Below, piece by piece: positions 1 through 8,530 of a stretch of 64,000 nt of DNA. Made by a program: the position numbers and the translations under genes. The stretch's first letter is position 1. Each line of letters opens with the position of its first letter. This stretch comes from Acidovorax sp. 69 (GTDB lineage Bacteria; Pseudomonadota; Gammaproteobacteria; Burkholderiales; Burkholderiaceae_C): assembly GCF_002797445.1 (NCBI RefSeq), contig NZ_PGEP01000001.1, forward strand, positions 1,856,001-1,920,000, written 5' to 3'. The notes under the pieces are model-generated. The model was not told where the DNA came from. It worked only from the letters and a program-made list of their open reading frames with translations, and ran no database searches.

Positions 1-702
1 CGGGCGCTGCACAGGGCGGCCTTGCCAGCGCTTGCTGTTCTGGCCATTTTGGGTACGGGCAACGTGCACGCCGCAGACGAAAGCACATCTGCGGAGCAAA
101 AAGCCCGGTTCGCAATCCCCCCCGAGTTTCGGCATCTCGACTTTGTCTTGGCCGCTGCGGAAGGTGATTTGAACGGCGACGGCGTTCCCGATCGGGTCAT
201 GTTGTTGATGGGGCGCAAAGGCGAAGGCCCGCAAGAGGAGCGGCTGTTCGTCCTGACCGGACGTGCGGATGGCAGCTATCAGGTGCTCTCGGTGTCCGGC
301 GAGTTCTGCCACCCCGGCAAGTTCTACCACCTGGACATTAAAAACAATTCGTTGTTCGTTCAGGCGGTCTACTACGCGGACGCCGCCCGGTTCTCGGGCT
401 TCACGCTGCAGTTCCGCTACAACGCCAAGACCAAAGAGCTGGAGCACATCGGCGAGCAACAGGATGACGAAGACTACGCCAGCAACTCCTCCTACCGGGT
501 GAGCCTCAACTACCTGACCAACGCCGCGATTCATTCGCGGCGTGCTGGAAAGAAGTACAAGGAGGTGAGAGGCCGGATCATCGATGCGCCGGGCGTGCTG
601 CCTTTGAACGGGTTTGTCTGTGAAGGCTATGGCATGACGAGTTCGTCGGTCTACTTGGATGAAAGCTTCAAGGTGCACCAGAAGGGCGTGACACCTCCGT
701 GA
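1..702 (+). CDS. Secreted hypothetical protein, 5'-truncated by window edge
   Basis: The reading frame is open from the first base, and the residues before the first possible start (a TTG at 22) already look like a signal peptide: a basic stretch with R and H, then a hydrophobic run ending in NVHA|ADE. The true start is therefore probably upstream of the window. The mature part carries one D-L-N-G-D-G-V-P-D motif (about residues 50-58 from the TTG), the calcium-binding pattern of FG-GAP/VCBS or EF-hand-like loops, followed by V-M-L-L as in repeat-protein strands. Two cysteines could form a disulfide in the periplasm. No enzyme motif is visible and the family was not recognised. The gene converges on the leftward siderophore receptor. 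Confidence 0.7.
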   Translation, partial: RALHRAALPALAVLAILGTGNVHAADESTSAEQKARFAIPPEFRHLDFVLAAAEGDLNGDGVPDRVMLLMGRKGEGPQEERLFVLTGRADGSYQVLSVSGEFCHPGKFYHLDIKNNSLFVQAVYYADAARFSGFTLQFRYNAKTKELEHIGEQQDDEDYASNSSYRVSLNYLTNAAIHSRRAGKKYKEVRGRIIDAPGVLPLNGFVCEGYGMTSSSVYLDESFKVHQKGVTPP

Positions 703-872
703 TGCGGAGCGGGTTCACCGGAAGAGTCCGCAGCGCGGTTCCCTTGACAGCCACGCTTTGCTCCCAGCGCGCGGCTACGGTCCATTCAGTGCCCATCTTG
801 GATGTCTGGCGGAAGAGGCCAAATTCCTTTGAAATTTGGGTCCTTGTACCCCTTCCGCTGTTCACACCACCC

Positions 873-3032
873 TCAGAACCGCGTCCGCAGCGTCACCTGC
901 ACCGCCCGCGGTGAGCCCGGCAGGATCAGGTTGTCGTTGCTGCCATGGGCCGACACATAGTGCTTGCGGTTGGTGAGGTTCTTGATGTTCACGTCCACAT
1001 CCCACTGGCCCAGCGTGTACTGCAGCGCCGCGTCCAGCGTGGTGTATGCGGGCAGCGTGACCAGGTTGGTCAGCGAGGTGAAGCGCGCGCCCACGTAGTT
1101 CATGCCGCCACCCACGCGCAGGCCGTGGCCCAGGTCCTTCATGGCCCACAGGAAGGCCGAGTTGCGCGGTGTCAGGGGGGCCACTTTGCCTTGCGCTGCG
1201 ACGGTCTGTGTGGGCAGTTGCAGCGAGCTGGTGGTGGCCAATGATTTCGTCATGCGGCCATCCAGCCAGGCATAGCCTGCACTCACATCCCAGCGGCCCG
1301 TCAGGCGGCCACTGGTGGTCAGCTCCAGGCCGTTGGTGCGCTGCGTGCCCACGTTGATCTGGCGTGAGGGGTTGGTGGGGTCGGTGTTCTTGATGTTGGT
1401 GCGCTCCAGATTGAAGAGTGCGCCCGTGATATTCATGCGGCCGTCCAGCAGGTCCAGCTTGACGCCGATTTCCTTGTTCTGCGTGATCTCGGGTTCTGCC
1501 GCCTCGTTGTTGGTGGCCAGCGCAAACGCTTCGGCCGAGGGTTGGAACGACTTGCTGTACGACACGTAGTACGACACCGCATCGCTGGGTTGCCATACGA
1601 GACCTGCGCGGGGGCTGAACTTCTTGTCGGTGCGCGAGAGCGTGGCGAGCTTGCGGTCAAACTCCGTCTGTTGCTTGAACACGTCGTAGCGTGCCCCCAC
1701 CAGCGCCTTCCACTGTGGGGCCAATGTGATCTGATCCTGCCAGTACAGTGCGGCAGTGTCTTGGGTGGTGTGGCTTGGGATGGCGTTGTCGGCGGTGTAG
1801 CTGGCCGCCGGAATCGCTGGTGCCGCCACGCCCGAGGGGTTGAGGATGGAGACGCGGTCGGCCCCGCCCGAGACCGATTCGGAGCGTTTCTTTTGCGAGC
1901 CCAGCTCCATGCCCATCAGCCATTCCTGCTTGAGGCCGCCCAGCTGGTTGCGCCAGGTCAGATCGGTCTGGTTGAACACCCCTTTTTCATCGCGGAGGAT
2001 GAAAGCGCGCGTGCGGCCCACCGTCATGTTCACGGGGTTGGTGGTGCCGCCGGGCAGGGTGTTGTAGCGGTCAAGTGCGTAGTCGTAGGCGCGTGTCACG
2101 TTGCGCACCGACCAGTCGTCGTTGAAGCGGTGGTTGAGCGTGGCTGCCAGCGACTGCATCGTGCTGGTGGTGGTGTCGTCCTGTGCGGCGTTGCTGGAGC
2201 CGTAGTAGGTGCCAGCGGGCACATTGACCGGGCGGCCGTTCAGGGCAGGGATGCCGAAGTCCGTCAGGCGCTTGTCGCGCGCGTTGGTGTACTGCAGCAA
2301 GAGGTCGGTTTGGGCGGCGAGCTTGAGCGCGAGCGAGGGCGCAAAGTTGTGGCGCTTCACAAACTGCTGGTCGCGGTAGCTGCCAGAGTCTTCCACGGCG
2401 GCGTTGACGCGAAAGGCGGCAGTGTCGCTGATGCCCACATTCACATCGGCCGTGGCGCGGCGGTAGTCAAAACTGCCCAGGCCCACGCTGGCCTCGCCCG
2501 AGGTTTCGCCGAACTTTGGCTTCTTGGTCACGCGGTTGATGAGGCCACCCGACGAGCCGCGCCCATACAACACGGCGGCCGGGCCTTTGAGCACTTCGAT
2601 GCGCTCGATGTCGGCCAGGTCGCGGAAGTACAGCGCATCGTCGCGCACCCCGTCCACAAACTGGTCGGCAATCGCCGTGAAGCCACGAATCACCACCTGG
2701 TCGCGCTGGCCGTCGCCGTGGCTCATGGCCACGCCGGGCACATTGCGCAGGGCGTCTTCCATCGAGCGGGCGCCCTGGTCGCGCAGCAATTGGGCGGGCA
2801 CCACGTTGACGGCCTGGGGCACATCACGCAGGGGTGCACTGCCCTTGGTGGCGGTGCTGGCGGCTGCCGGGGCGTAGCCGTCGTCCGCGCCGGACGATTG
2901 CACGGTGACCTCACCCAGGATCTGTGTGGCGGTGGCGGGCGGCGCGTTTTGCGCCAGAGCGGCGCCGCAGAAGGCTGCGAGCAGGGCTGCTGTCAGCGGG
3001 CGCAGTGTGTGGGGTTGGTGGAATGCGTGCAT
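873..3032 (-). CDS. TonB-dependent siderophore receptor
   Basis: Outer-membrane gated channel that imports a ferric siderophore using TonB-ExbBD energy. The start at 3032 (719 residues) is preferred over one 57 bases upstream because a signal peptide (MHAFHQPHTLRPLTAALLAA) begins there and AAGGA lies just before it. A TonB-box-like EVTVQ follows the cleavage site. The plug (about 50-165) has the family features DVPQAVNVV, RNVPG, VIRGF, and IERIEVLKGPAAVLYGRG. The rest is a 22-strand-type barrel ending in an aromatic residue (VTLRTRF), the usual outer-membrane sorting signal. The plug resembles catecholate/hydroxamate receptors of the Fiu/FhuE group, but the substrate cannot be named. It is the last gene of the leftward iron block; a 177-base gap separates it from the DUF3325 gene. 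Confidence 0.92.
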   Translation of the reverse strand: MHAFHQPHTLRPLTAALLAAFCGAALAQNAPPATATQILGEVTVQSSGADDGYAPAAASTATKGSAPLRDVPQAVNVVPAQLLRDQGARSMEDALRNVPGVAMSHGDGQRDQVVIRGFTAIADQFVDGVRDDALYFRDLADIERIEVLKGPAAVLYGRGSSGGLINRVTKKPKFGETSGEASVGLGSFDYRRATADVNVGISDTAAFRVNAAVEDSGSYRDQQFVKRHNFAPSLALKLAAQTDLLLQYTNARDKRLTDFGIPALNGRPVNVPAGTYYGSSNAAQDDTTTSTMQSLAATLNHRFNDDWSVRNVTRAYDYALDRYNTLPGGTTNPVNMTVGRTRAFILRDEKGVFNQTDLTWRNQLGGLKQEWLMGMELGSQKKRSESVSGGADRVSILNPSGVAAPAIPAASYTADNAIPSHTTQDTAALYWQDQITLAPQWKALVGARYDVFKQQTEFDRKLATLSRTDKKFSPRAGLVWQPSDAVSYYVSYSKSFQPSAEAFALATNNEAAEPEITQNKEIGVKLDLLDGRMNITGALFNLERTNIKNTDPTNPSRQINVGTQRTNGLELTTSGRLTGRWDVSAGYAWLDGRMTKSLATTSSLQLPTQTVAAQGKVAPLTPRNSAFLWAMKDLGHGLRVGGGMNYVGARFTSLTNLVTLPAYTTLDAALQYTLGQWDVDVNIKNLTNRKHYVSAHGSNDNLILPGSPRAVQVTLRTRF

Positions 3033-3209
3033 GTTTTTCCTTGGTGTGATGTGTGTGCGCAGTGCAGGGGAAGACAGCTCCGCATGCACCGGGCCTGGCG
3101 CAGGCCCGTGGCGGGCCGTTGGCTGGGGTGGTGCGCGGGGCGGGGACGGAGAGCCGGTGCAGTCGGCGGGAGGCTTAGCGCCGTTGCGGTGCGCTGGCGT
3201 TGCAGGCCA

Positions 3210-3545
3210 CTACCAGCCCCCGGCCCAGGCCGTGAGGCCGCCCACCAGGGCGGCACCGGCGAGTGCGGGTGCGCGCCTGGGCAACCAGGTCACGGCAGCT
3301 GTTACAGCCAGGGCCGATAGCGACAGTGCGACCACCCACGCTGCAACGCCGAGCGAGGCCGGGGTGCCGCCGCCAGCGGGGCGGGCCGCCAGCCACAGCG
3401 AAAAGAGCAGCACCAGCCATCCGGCGCGGCGCAGGTGTAGCAGCTGGCGCGCGGTGCCTTCGTGGCCCCACACGTCTTCGTGGTGGCGGTCCAAGCCCAG
3501 TGCAATGGCTGACCAGGCTGAAAAACAGAGAAAGAAGGCGGACAT
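3210..3545 (-). CDS. DUF3325 small membrane protein of iron-uptake locus
   Basis: A 111-residue inner-membrane protein with about three or four hydrophobic helices (around 3-20, 41-56, 67-86 and 90-108) and a conserved-looking loop LDRHHEDVWG. It matches the DUF3325 pattern found beside PepSY-type membrane proteins and siderophore receptors in beta- and gamma-proteobacteria. It starts 6 bases after the PepSY gene stop, so the two are almost certainly co-transcribed. The biochemical role is unknown; the context points to iron handling at the inner membrane. The two histidines in the loop could bind metal or heme, which is only an inference. Confidence 0.75.
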   Translation of the reverse strand: MSAFFLCFSAWSAIALGLDRHHEDVWGHEGTARQLLHLRRAGWLVLLFSLWLAARPAGGGTPASLGVAAWVVALSLSALAVTAAVTWLPRRAPALAGAALVGGLTAWAGGW

Positions 3546-3551
3546 GGTGGA

Positions 3552-5330
3552 TCAGGCTCCCGAGGTCGAAACGTCTGGCGTGGCCGCCAGTGCGGCCTCC
3601 GGGGCTGTGCGTGGCGTCCTGGTGCTTGCAGCCTTGTGTTGGCGGGATCGACCGGGCCGCAACCGCCACGCGAGCCAACCCATGAGTGCCCCTGTGACCA
3701 GGAACGACAGGTCCATGCCTGCCCACATCCACTCACCTGCCGGCAGCGTGATCCCCAGGTGTGTGGGGGTGGTGATGGCATTGAGCAGGGGCAGCGTTGT
3801 CCACACCGCCGCCCCTGCGGCCATCAGCACGCTCCACCCCGCGCGGTGGGGGCGCACCACGGTGCTCCAAAGGCCCCACAGCAGGGCCATGCCCCAGGTG
3901 CTGAAGAAGCAGGCCAGCTCGGCGTCGGCTCGGTGGTCGGTGGTCAAGGGCAGCAGGCGGTTGGATGCCAGGAACACACCACATGCCAGCGGCAATCCAC
4001 CCAGTGTGGCCATGTTGATGGCGGTCACCAGACGCTCGCCGAACGGTATGCGTGGTGTTGTTGTGTGCGGGGCGCTGGTGGTCGCGGCGTCCCTGGCCGC
4101 GCCTTTGCGTTGCGATGGTGTTTGTCGGCGTGCGCTGCGCTTGACCGTCCACAGCACCATGCCCGTGGCAATCATCAGGCTGCCCAGCAGTCCGAAGCCG
4201 AACAGTGCCCAGCGCATGCCAGGCCCTGCAAAACGCGCCATGTGCAGGCCGTAGAGCACGCCATAGGTGGTGACTGCGGGGCTGGTAGGGTCGGCCTGCT
4301 CCAGCCATTGGCCCGTGACGCCGTCAAACAGCAGGCGTGGCGGGCGGTATTGCAGGCGGTCGCCTTCGTGGCGGGTGACTTCGACCACCGCGCGACCTTC
4401 GGCATCGCGGCGCGCCTGCAGCGTGCCAATGCGCCCGCCGCTCCAGCGCGTGCTGGCTGCATCCACGATGCGCTCCAGCGCAATGGGTGGCAAAGGGTCG
4501 ACCTTGTCGCTGGCCCCGCGCCGCACCCGGCGCTCGGGTTTCTCGCCCTGCAGGTCGGCAAAATAGGCGTTTGAGTCGATTCCCTTGTCGCTGCGGTATG
4601 CGGTGGCAATGCCCGACGGCATATACAGCGTGTGAAAGATCATCAGCCCGCTGAAGGTGATCATCAGGTAGAACGGCAACACCAGCACACCGCTGACGTT
4701 GTGTGCATCCAGCCAGGCGCGTTGCCCGCCCTTGGCGGGACGGAAGGTGAAGAAGTCCTTGAAAAACCGCCGGTGCGTGACGATGCCGGTGAGCAGTGCA
4801 ATGAACATCATCAGCGTGGCCGCGCCCACCACCCAGCGGCCCTGAATCGCCCAGCGGCCTTTTTGCGCTGTGCGCAGTTCGAAGTGAAAGCGGTAGAAGA
4901 AGTCGCCGCCCATGGTGTCGCGCGTGGTGATGGCCTCGCCGGTTTGCGGGTTCATGCGCAGGGTCTCAAAACGGCCATTGCCCGTGTCGCGCCACAGCAG
5001 TGTCACGGCGGGGTCGCGCTCGTCGGGCAGGCGCATGATCCATTGCGTCACATCGGGCACCCGGCGTTGCAGCGCAGCCAGGGCCTTGGGGGCGACATGG
5101 GCATCGGCCGCAGGCAGTCCGTGCACCTCGGGTCGCATCCACAGATTGAATTCGCTCTTGAAGAACGACAGCGTGCCGGTGAGGAAGATGGCAAACAGCA
5201 ACCATCCCAGCACCAGCCCGGCCCAGGTGTGCAGCCATGACATGGCTTGGCGAAAACCTTCGCGGTCTTTGGGTGTTTTGGCCGGTTGGGGGGCTGCGGC
5301 CGCCCCTGCGGGGAGCGTGTTGAGGTTCAT
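3552..5330 (-). CDS. PepSY-associated membrane protein, putative ferric-siderophore reductase
   Basis: A 592-residue inner-membrane protein. The first helix carries the typical HTWAGLVLGW signature (about 28-50); a periplasmic PepSY-type segment follows (about 60-165); further helices lie near 185, 230, 395, 450, 485, 515 and 550. Histidines at helix edges (HTWAG, THRRFFKD, DAHNVSG, FHTLY) resemble the heme/metal ligands of PepSY-TM ferric reductases such as FoxB of Pseudomonas, which release iron from siderophores; this assignment is by resemblance. The start at 5330 overlaps the DUF3649 stop by ATGA, showing translational coupling. The frame is open upstream to 5840, but that extension has no membrane protein features and overlaps the DUF3649 gene. 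Confidence 0.85.
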   Translation of the reverse strand: MNLNTLPAGAAAAPQPAKTPKDREGFRQAMSWLHTWAGLVLGWLLFAIFLTGTLSFFKSEFNLWMRPEVHGLPAADAHVAPKALAALQRRVPDVTQWIMRLPDERDPAVTLLWRDTGNGRFETLRMNPQTGEAITTRDTMGGDFFYRFHFELRTAQKGRWAIQGRWVVGAATLMMFIALLTGIVTHRRFFKDFFTFRPAKGGQRAWLDAHNVSGVLVLPFYLMITFSGLMIFHTLYMPSGIATAYRSDKGIDSNAYFADLQGEKPERRVRRGASDKVDPLPPIALERIVDAASTRWSGGRIGTLQARRDAEGRAVVEVTRHEGDRLQYRPPRLLFDGVTGQWLEQADPTSPAVTTYGVLYGLHMARFAGPGMRWALFGFGLLGSLMIATGMVLWTVKRSARRQTPSQRKGAARDAATTSAPHTTTPRIPFGERLVTAINMATLGGLPLACGVFLASNRLLPLTTDHRADAELACFFSTWGMALLWGLWSTVVRPHRAGWSVLMAAGAAVWTTLPLLNAITTPTHLGITLPAGEWMWAGMDLSFLVTGALMGWLAWRLRPGRSRQHKAASTRTPRTAPEAALAATPDVSTSGA

Positions 5331-5644
5331 GCGGCGGTCCTCATCCATTGCGTCCATTGCGGGGTGGTGGCGCAGGCACCCAGGGCCAGTGCTGGCAGCA
5401 GCGTGCCGCCCCAGGCGCCCCAGGCCGTGCGTGCGTAAAACGCCCAGGCAGCTGCCAGCGCATAGGCCAACCAGGCCAGCATGGTGGCTGTGAGGACGGC
5501 CTCCACACGGGGCATGAACGGCACGAGCCCCAGTGTCAGTGCCGCCGCGAAGCCCGCTGCCAGTGCATAGCCGCCTGCAGTGGCAGCCAGAGTGCGCGAC
5601 ATGATGGCCAGGCGGTAGCGCCAGTCGGCGCGGGCCGTCTTCAT
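5327..5644 (-). CDS. DUF3649 small membrane protein of iron-uptake locus
   Basis: A 105-residue protein with three hydrophobic helices (about 22-42, 50-70 and 80-93), matching the DUF3649 pattern: a small inner-membrane protein placed directly before PepSY proteins and DUF3325 in iron-regulated clusters. Its stop overlaps the next gene's start by four bases. A second in-frame ATG (MSRTLAATAGGYALAAG) 14 codons in is an alternative start. It is the first gene of the iron block, and a Fur-type palindrome lies about 280 bases upstream. Function is unknown. Confidence 0.75.
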   Translation of the reverse strand: MKTARADWRYRLAIMSRTLAATAGGYALAAGFAAALTLGLVPFMPRVEAVLTATMLAWLAYALAAAWAFYARTAWGAWGGTLLPALALGACATTPQWTQWMRTAA

Positions 5645-5920
5645 GGCTGTTGCACCACCCGGCCGGCGGCGCGGGCGTGTTCACAAAAGCGGGGGGATAC
5701 CGCCTCCAGGCGGTGGATGCAGGCAGGGCGGCGCAGCATGAGAAAAAGCTCCAGACAGGTTTACGCATAAACGCTGGCTGCAGCGGATGGGCACAAGGCC
5801 CCGGCTGGCTGGCTGGCTGCAAGAGAACGACACCATCCATTGCACGCTGGGCGTGCGCTGGCTACCGCAGGCAGTGGCTGGGCCAGGGCGGTAGCGATGG
5901 GGCCAAAGGCATTCTACTTT
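5645..5920. other. Leader region of the iron-uptake operon, no gene seen
   Basis: About 275 bases between the Fur-type palindrome and the DUF3649 start. The PepSY frame stays open through part of it on the minus strand, but the predicted peptide is low-complexity with no start or domain support. If transcription starts at the Fur site the mRNA has an unusually long 5' leader. No riboswitch-like structure was recognised. Confidence 0.4.
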
Positions 5921-5941
5921 TATTGAGAAGCATTCTCATTA
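5921..5941 (-). promoter_or_regulatory. Candidate Fur box upstream of iron-uptake operon
   Basis: On the minus strand the site contains TGAGAA-TGC-TTCTCA, an exact inverted repeat flanked by AT-rich sequence, closely matching the Fur operator type (AATGAGAA...TTCTCATT). It lies downstream of the bfr terminator and upstream of the DUF3649-PepSY-DUF3325-receptor genes, so iron-replete repression of that block is the natural reading. Confidence 0.65.
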
Positions 5942-6047
5942 AATGCGTAAAGATTTTATGCAGCTTGATGTGCGGCCGCAACAATGTGTGACCAGTGGTG
6001 GGCCAGATGTGGCGAGCCCGCTGCGCGATGCCGCGCCGTAGTGGCAT

Positions 6048-6069
6048 AAAAAAACGGGCCGAAGCCCGT
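6048..6069 (-). terminator. Rho-independent terminator of bfr
   Basis: Stem ACGGGC / GCCCGT with a four-base CGAA (plus strand) loop at 6054-6069, followed on the minus strand by a run of seven T (plus-strand A run 6048-6054). It lies 63 bases after the bfr stop and insulates bfr from the iron-uptake operon. Confidence 0.8.
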
Positions 6070-6131
6070 AGAAGAAGACGTTGTGGATGAGGGTTACAAG
6101 TCCTCATCGCACCGCGAAAAGAAATGTTTAA

Positions 6132-6608
6132 CTATTCCGCTTCGCCCATTTGCGACTGCAGATAGTTGGGCAGGCCAACCTTGTCGATCAGGTCGATCTG
6201 GGTTTCGAGGAAGTCGATGTGCTCCTCGGTGTCGTCCAGGATCTTTTGCAGCAGGTCGCGCGAGACATAGTCACGCACCGTTTCGCAGTGGGCGATACCG
6301 TCTTTGATCGTGGCCTGCGCGCCTTGCTCGGAGCGCAGGTCGCACGCCAGAATCTCGGGCACATCCTCACCCACTTGCAGCTTGGCCAGATCTTGCAGGT
6401 TGGGCAGGCCGTCGAGCATGAAGATGCGGTCCATGAGCCAGTCGGCATGCTTCATCTCCCCGATCGACTCGGAGTATTCCTTCTTGGCCAGCTTGTCGAA
6501 GCCCCAGTGCTTGAGCATGCGGTAGTGCAAAAAATACTGGTTGATGGCCGTGAGTTCGTTCTTGAGCTGGGCCTGCAGATGGCCAATGACTTGTGCGTCA
6601 CCTTTCAT
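6132..6608 (-). CDS. bfr: Bacterioferritin
   Basis: A 158-residue iron-storage protein that assembles into a 24-subunit shell, oxidises Fe(II) and stores a ferric core; heme sits between subunit pairs. It starts MKGDAQVIGHLQ, the standard bacterioferritin N-terminus, with AAGGAG seven bases before the ATG. The ferroxidase ligands are visible: E18 (NELTAINQYFLH), E51 and H54 (GEMKHAD), E94, and E127/H130 (DTEEHIDFLE). The heme ligand M52 is present. The length equals the family norm. A bacterioferritin-associated ferredoxin gene (bfd), often adjacent, is not present here. The gene is next to the iron-uptake block but separated from it by its own terminator. Confidence 0.96.
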   Translation of the reverse strand: MKGDAQVIGHLQAQLKNELTAINQYFLHYRMLKHWGFDKLAKKEYSESIGEMKHADWLMDRIFMLDGLPNLQDLAKLQVGEDVPEILACDLRSEQGAQATIKDGIAHCETVRDYVSRDLLQKILDDTEEHIDFLETQIDLIDKVGLPNYLQSQMGEAE

Positions 6609-6876
6609 GGGGGACTCCTTGTTCTGTGTGTTGATGCGGGACCGATTGTCGTGACCTGTTTCCACCGGCGCAAGGCAATCCCCTGCGCGCTGGGCATGGC
6701 TGCGTGTGAGGTTGAGTTGTGTTCGCGTTCAGGAAGACGCATCGAGCCCACCTGTGTGTGCGCACCCCATGGCCAAAAAATGGTTGTCGCACCGGGGCAA
6801 ATGTGGCTCATTTGCAAGATGCCACGCCATTCAATATATGCGGCACCGAGCACGCGGCGCAACTAGAGAGCACAAC

Positions 6877-7974
6877 ATGGCACCACCAATCCATTTCCCC
6901 TATTTGCCTTCAGGTGGCGTGGCCCGCATCCGGGCGCGCGGCGCAAGCCTCTTGGCGGCCCTGGCCGCAGTGGCTTTCCAAGCCACTGCCGCGGAGATTC
7001 TTCCCTATGAACTTGCAATGCTTCAACAGCAAGTTCAGCGTACGGGCTGGGTGCGGGTCATGGTGACTCTGGATCGCAGCGCTTGGCGCACGCGGTCAGA
7101 AGAACAGACATTGCGGCTGCAGGCCCTGGCCGACCGGCTGTATGCGGAATTGGGCGATTCCGCTTTTCCCACCGGCCGCAGGAACAACGGATTGGGGTGG
7201 ATTGGGTTTTATACCGACTCGGCGGGCATCGCCATGCTTTCACGCACCGCATTGGCCGAAAAGTTTTCCATGGATCCAACGGGCCGGAGCTGGGGGCGTG
7301 AACGTGCCGGTGATGGCAGCTTCGAAGCGATCGACGATGCGCTCGTCGCCTCACCCACCGTAGAGGTGGACTTGGTACTGGCCACCGAAGAGCCGCCGTA
7401 TACCCTGCTACCCGACGGCAGCACCCGCTTTGACGGCCCCTCGGAAGTGAACGAAGTGCTGGACCGCCTGCTTGCCGAGCCGTTTGCGCAGCACATCCAG
7501 GGCATCGACCGCAGGCAGAACCCCCAACTGGCGCCTGTGGTGCAGGCCAAAATTGATCGGGTGGCGTTTTTTGGATTGGTGGAAAGCGTGCATGTGCGGG
7601 CGGTGCGGCCGCGTGGCTTTGTGCGCCAGCCGTCGGCCATCTGGCACGAAGATGCGCTGCAGGTCGCCGCGCGTGAAGGCCGTGCGGAAATTCATATCCT
7701 TCTGCGAGGTGGCGTGACTTACACGCACTTGCCTCACCAAAGCCCCAAGGCGCGCCTCTATCAGATGGATGCCAACACCCGCGCATTGGACGAGATTCTC
7801 AAAGCTGCCGGTGTGGGGGCGTTGCCCGTGCTTTCAGAGGTTGATGCGCAAATGGGGCTGGTGCACCTTGTCGTTACCAGGCACCAGCTTGAAAAGCTGT
7901 TTGCCCAACGGGATCCGCGCATCCTGAGCGTGGATGTAAACAAGGCGATCGGTGGGCTTGCCAGTAACAACTAA
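6877..7974 (+). CDS. Exported protein with repeated protease-propeptide-like modules
   Basis: A 365-residue protein of unknown function. The ATG at 6877 begins a signal peptide with hydrophobic core SLLAALAAVAFQ and an apparent cleavage after ATAA; the frame is open further upstream without a convincing start. The mature protein seems to hold three similar units, each with a short strand (RVMVTLD about 50; VDLVLATEE about 168; AEIHILLRG about 275), a helix, and a closing strand-helix-strand (SAGIAMLSRTALAEKF; VVQAKIDRVAFFGLV; LVVTRHQLEKLFAQRD) ending in a V-x-V strand. That pattern resembles subtilisin propeptide (Inhibitor I9) folds, which act as chaperones or inhibitors of serine proteases; this is inference from pattern only. 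No protease gene is adjacent. Confidence 0.7.
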   Translation: MAPPIHFPYLPSGGVARIRARGASLLAALAAVAFQATAAEILPYELAMLQQQVQRTGWVRVMVTLDRSAWRTRSEEQTLRLQALADRLYAELGDSAFPTGRRNNGLGWIGFYTDSAGIAMLSRTALAEKFSMDPTGRSWGRERAGDGSFEAIDDALVASPTVEVDLVLATEEPPYTLLPDGSTRFDGPSEVNEVLDRLLAEPFAQHIQGIDRRQNPQLAPVVQAKIDRVAFFGLVESVHVRAVRPRGFVRQPSAIWHEDALQVAAREGRAEIHILLRGGVTYTHLPHQSPKARLYQMDANTRALDEILKAAGVGALPVLSEVDAQMGLVHLVVTRHQLEKLFAQRDPRILSVDVNKAIGGLASNN

Positions 7975-8232
7975 CCATAGGGTCCAGCCCCAACGCGCGG
8001 CGTTCGCGCAGCGCTGAATCCAGTGGCTCTACGCGTATCGTCACCCGCACTACCGCGCCGCTCCCGTACGAGCGAAAGCTATAGCAGGACAGCCCACACC
8101 CGCATCCAGCGGCATCAGCAGGTGCAGGCGCACGGTGTTGCGCAAGTAAAGCGTGGCAAGCGTCACCACTGGCGGGGTTTAGAGCTCTTCACGGAACAAA
8201 TCAGCAGTGTTTGGAGCTTGTGAATCAGGTTT

Positions 8233-8290
8233 TTGCTATGAATTTGTGAGCATTAGGCGCTATTTGTTAAAGCGCGATAGCCGTCTTTGA
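8233..8290 (+). repeat. Dispersed AGCGCT palindrome, copy A (diverged)
   Basis: Starts TTGCTATGAA, has TAGGCGCT...AAAGCGC as the central inverted repeat, then AGCCG and ends TTTGA. It aligns along its full length with six other intergenic copies but has the most substitutions. Confidence 0.6.
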
Positions 8291-8425
8291 CCAATATCTT
8301 GGAGCGCAAGGCACGCCCTGCGGCGGCGCGCGGGCTGCGTGTGATGCTGAGAGGTGTTCGCGTTCACATCCTGTGTGCCCCGCGGCGCACCAGGGTTGTC
8401 ACCGGGAGGTCGCACAGGGCGTTGT

Positions 8426-8462
8426 ATAGTAATTGGCAATTGATTCGATGTAATCAATTAAT
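8426..8462 (+). promoter_or_regulatory. Candidate OxyR-type operator before ahpC
   Basis: Four tetramers spaced by seven bases, ATAG-CAAT-ATGT-TAAT, match the OxyR consensus ATAG-N7-CTAT-N7-ATAG-N7-CTAT at 11 of 16 positions. An exact inverted repeat ATTGATT-N6-AATCAAT (8439-8458) lies inside. The site abuts a plausible -35, as expected for OxyR activation. Confidence 0.4.
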
Positions 8463-8491
8463 TGGATTGATGGCTTGGAAATGCCTAAACT
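8462..8491 (+). promoter_or_regulatory. Candidate ahpC promoter
   Basis: TTGGAT (8462-8467) and TAAACT (8486-8491) separated by 18 bases, about 40 bases before the ahpC start; AAGGA precedes the ATG. Weak matches to sigma-70 elements, consistent with an activator-dependent promoter. Confidence 0.4.
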
Positions 8492-8530
8492 TCAGTCCTG
8501 TTCAGTTAACCAACCACCAAGGAACCAGCA

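Larger units (their letters stand above)
7975..8530. other. 556-base intergenic region before ahpC
   Basis: No supported gene. On the minus strand, roughly 8140-7980, short open stretches have coding-like composition but are interrupted in every frame or lack a start, so this might be a decayed fragment. The region also contains a dispersed palindrome (8233-8290) and the ahpC promoter area (8426-8491). Confidence 0.4.

Noticed and set aside
1542..3320. 592-residue open frame on the plus strand opposite the siderophore receptor
   Set aside because: Composition is typical of a GC-rich antisense frame (Gly/Val/His/Arg); the receptor on the minus strand has all family motifs.
5331..5840. Upstream extension of the PepSY protein by 170 codons
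   Set aside because: Overlaps the DUF3649 gene in another frame, has no start signal, and the ATGA overlap start gives the normal N-terminal helix.
5862..6107. 81-codon minus-strand frame between bfr and the iron operon
   Set aside because: It runs through the bfr terminator and the Fur palindrome; composition is random.
6609..6876. A bacterioferritin-associated ferredoxin gene (bfd) upstream of bfr
   Set aside because: No frame with the four-cysteine pattern of Bfd in either strand of the gap.
7980..8140. Minus-strand coding-like stretch containing VRVTIRVEPLDSALRERR
   Set aside because: No start codon with ribosome binding site and no recognised family; kept only as a remark on the intergenic region.
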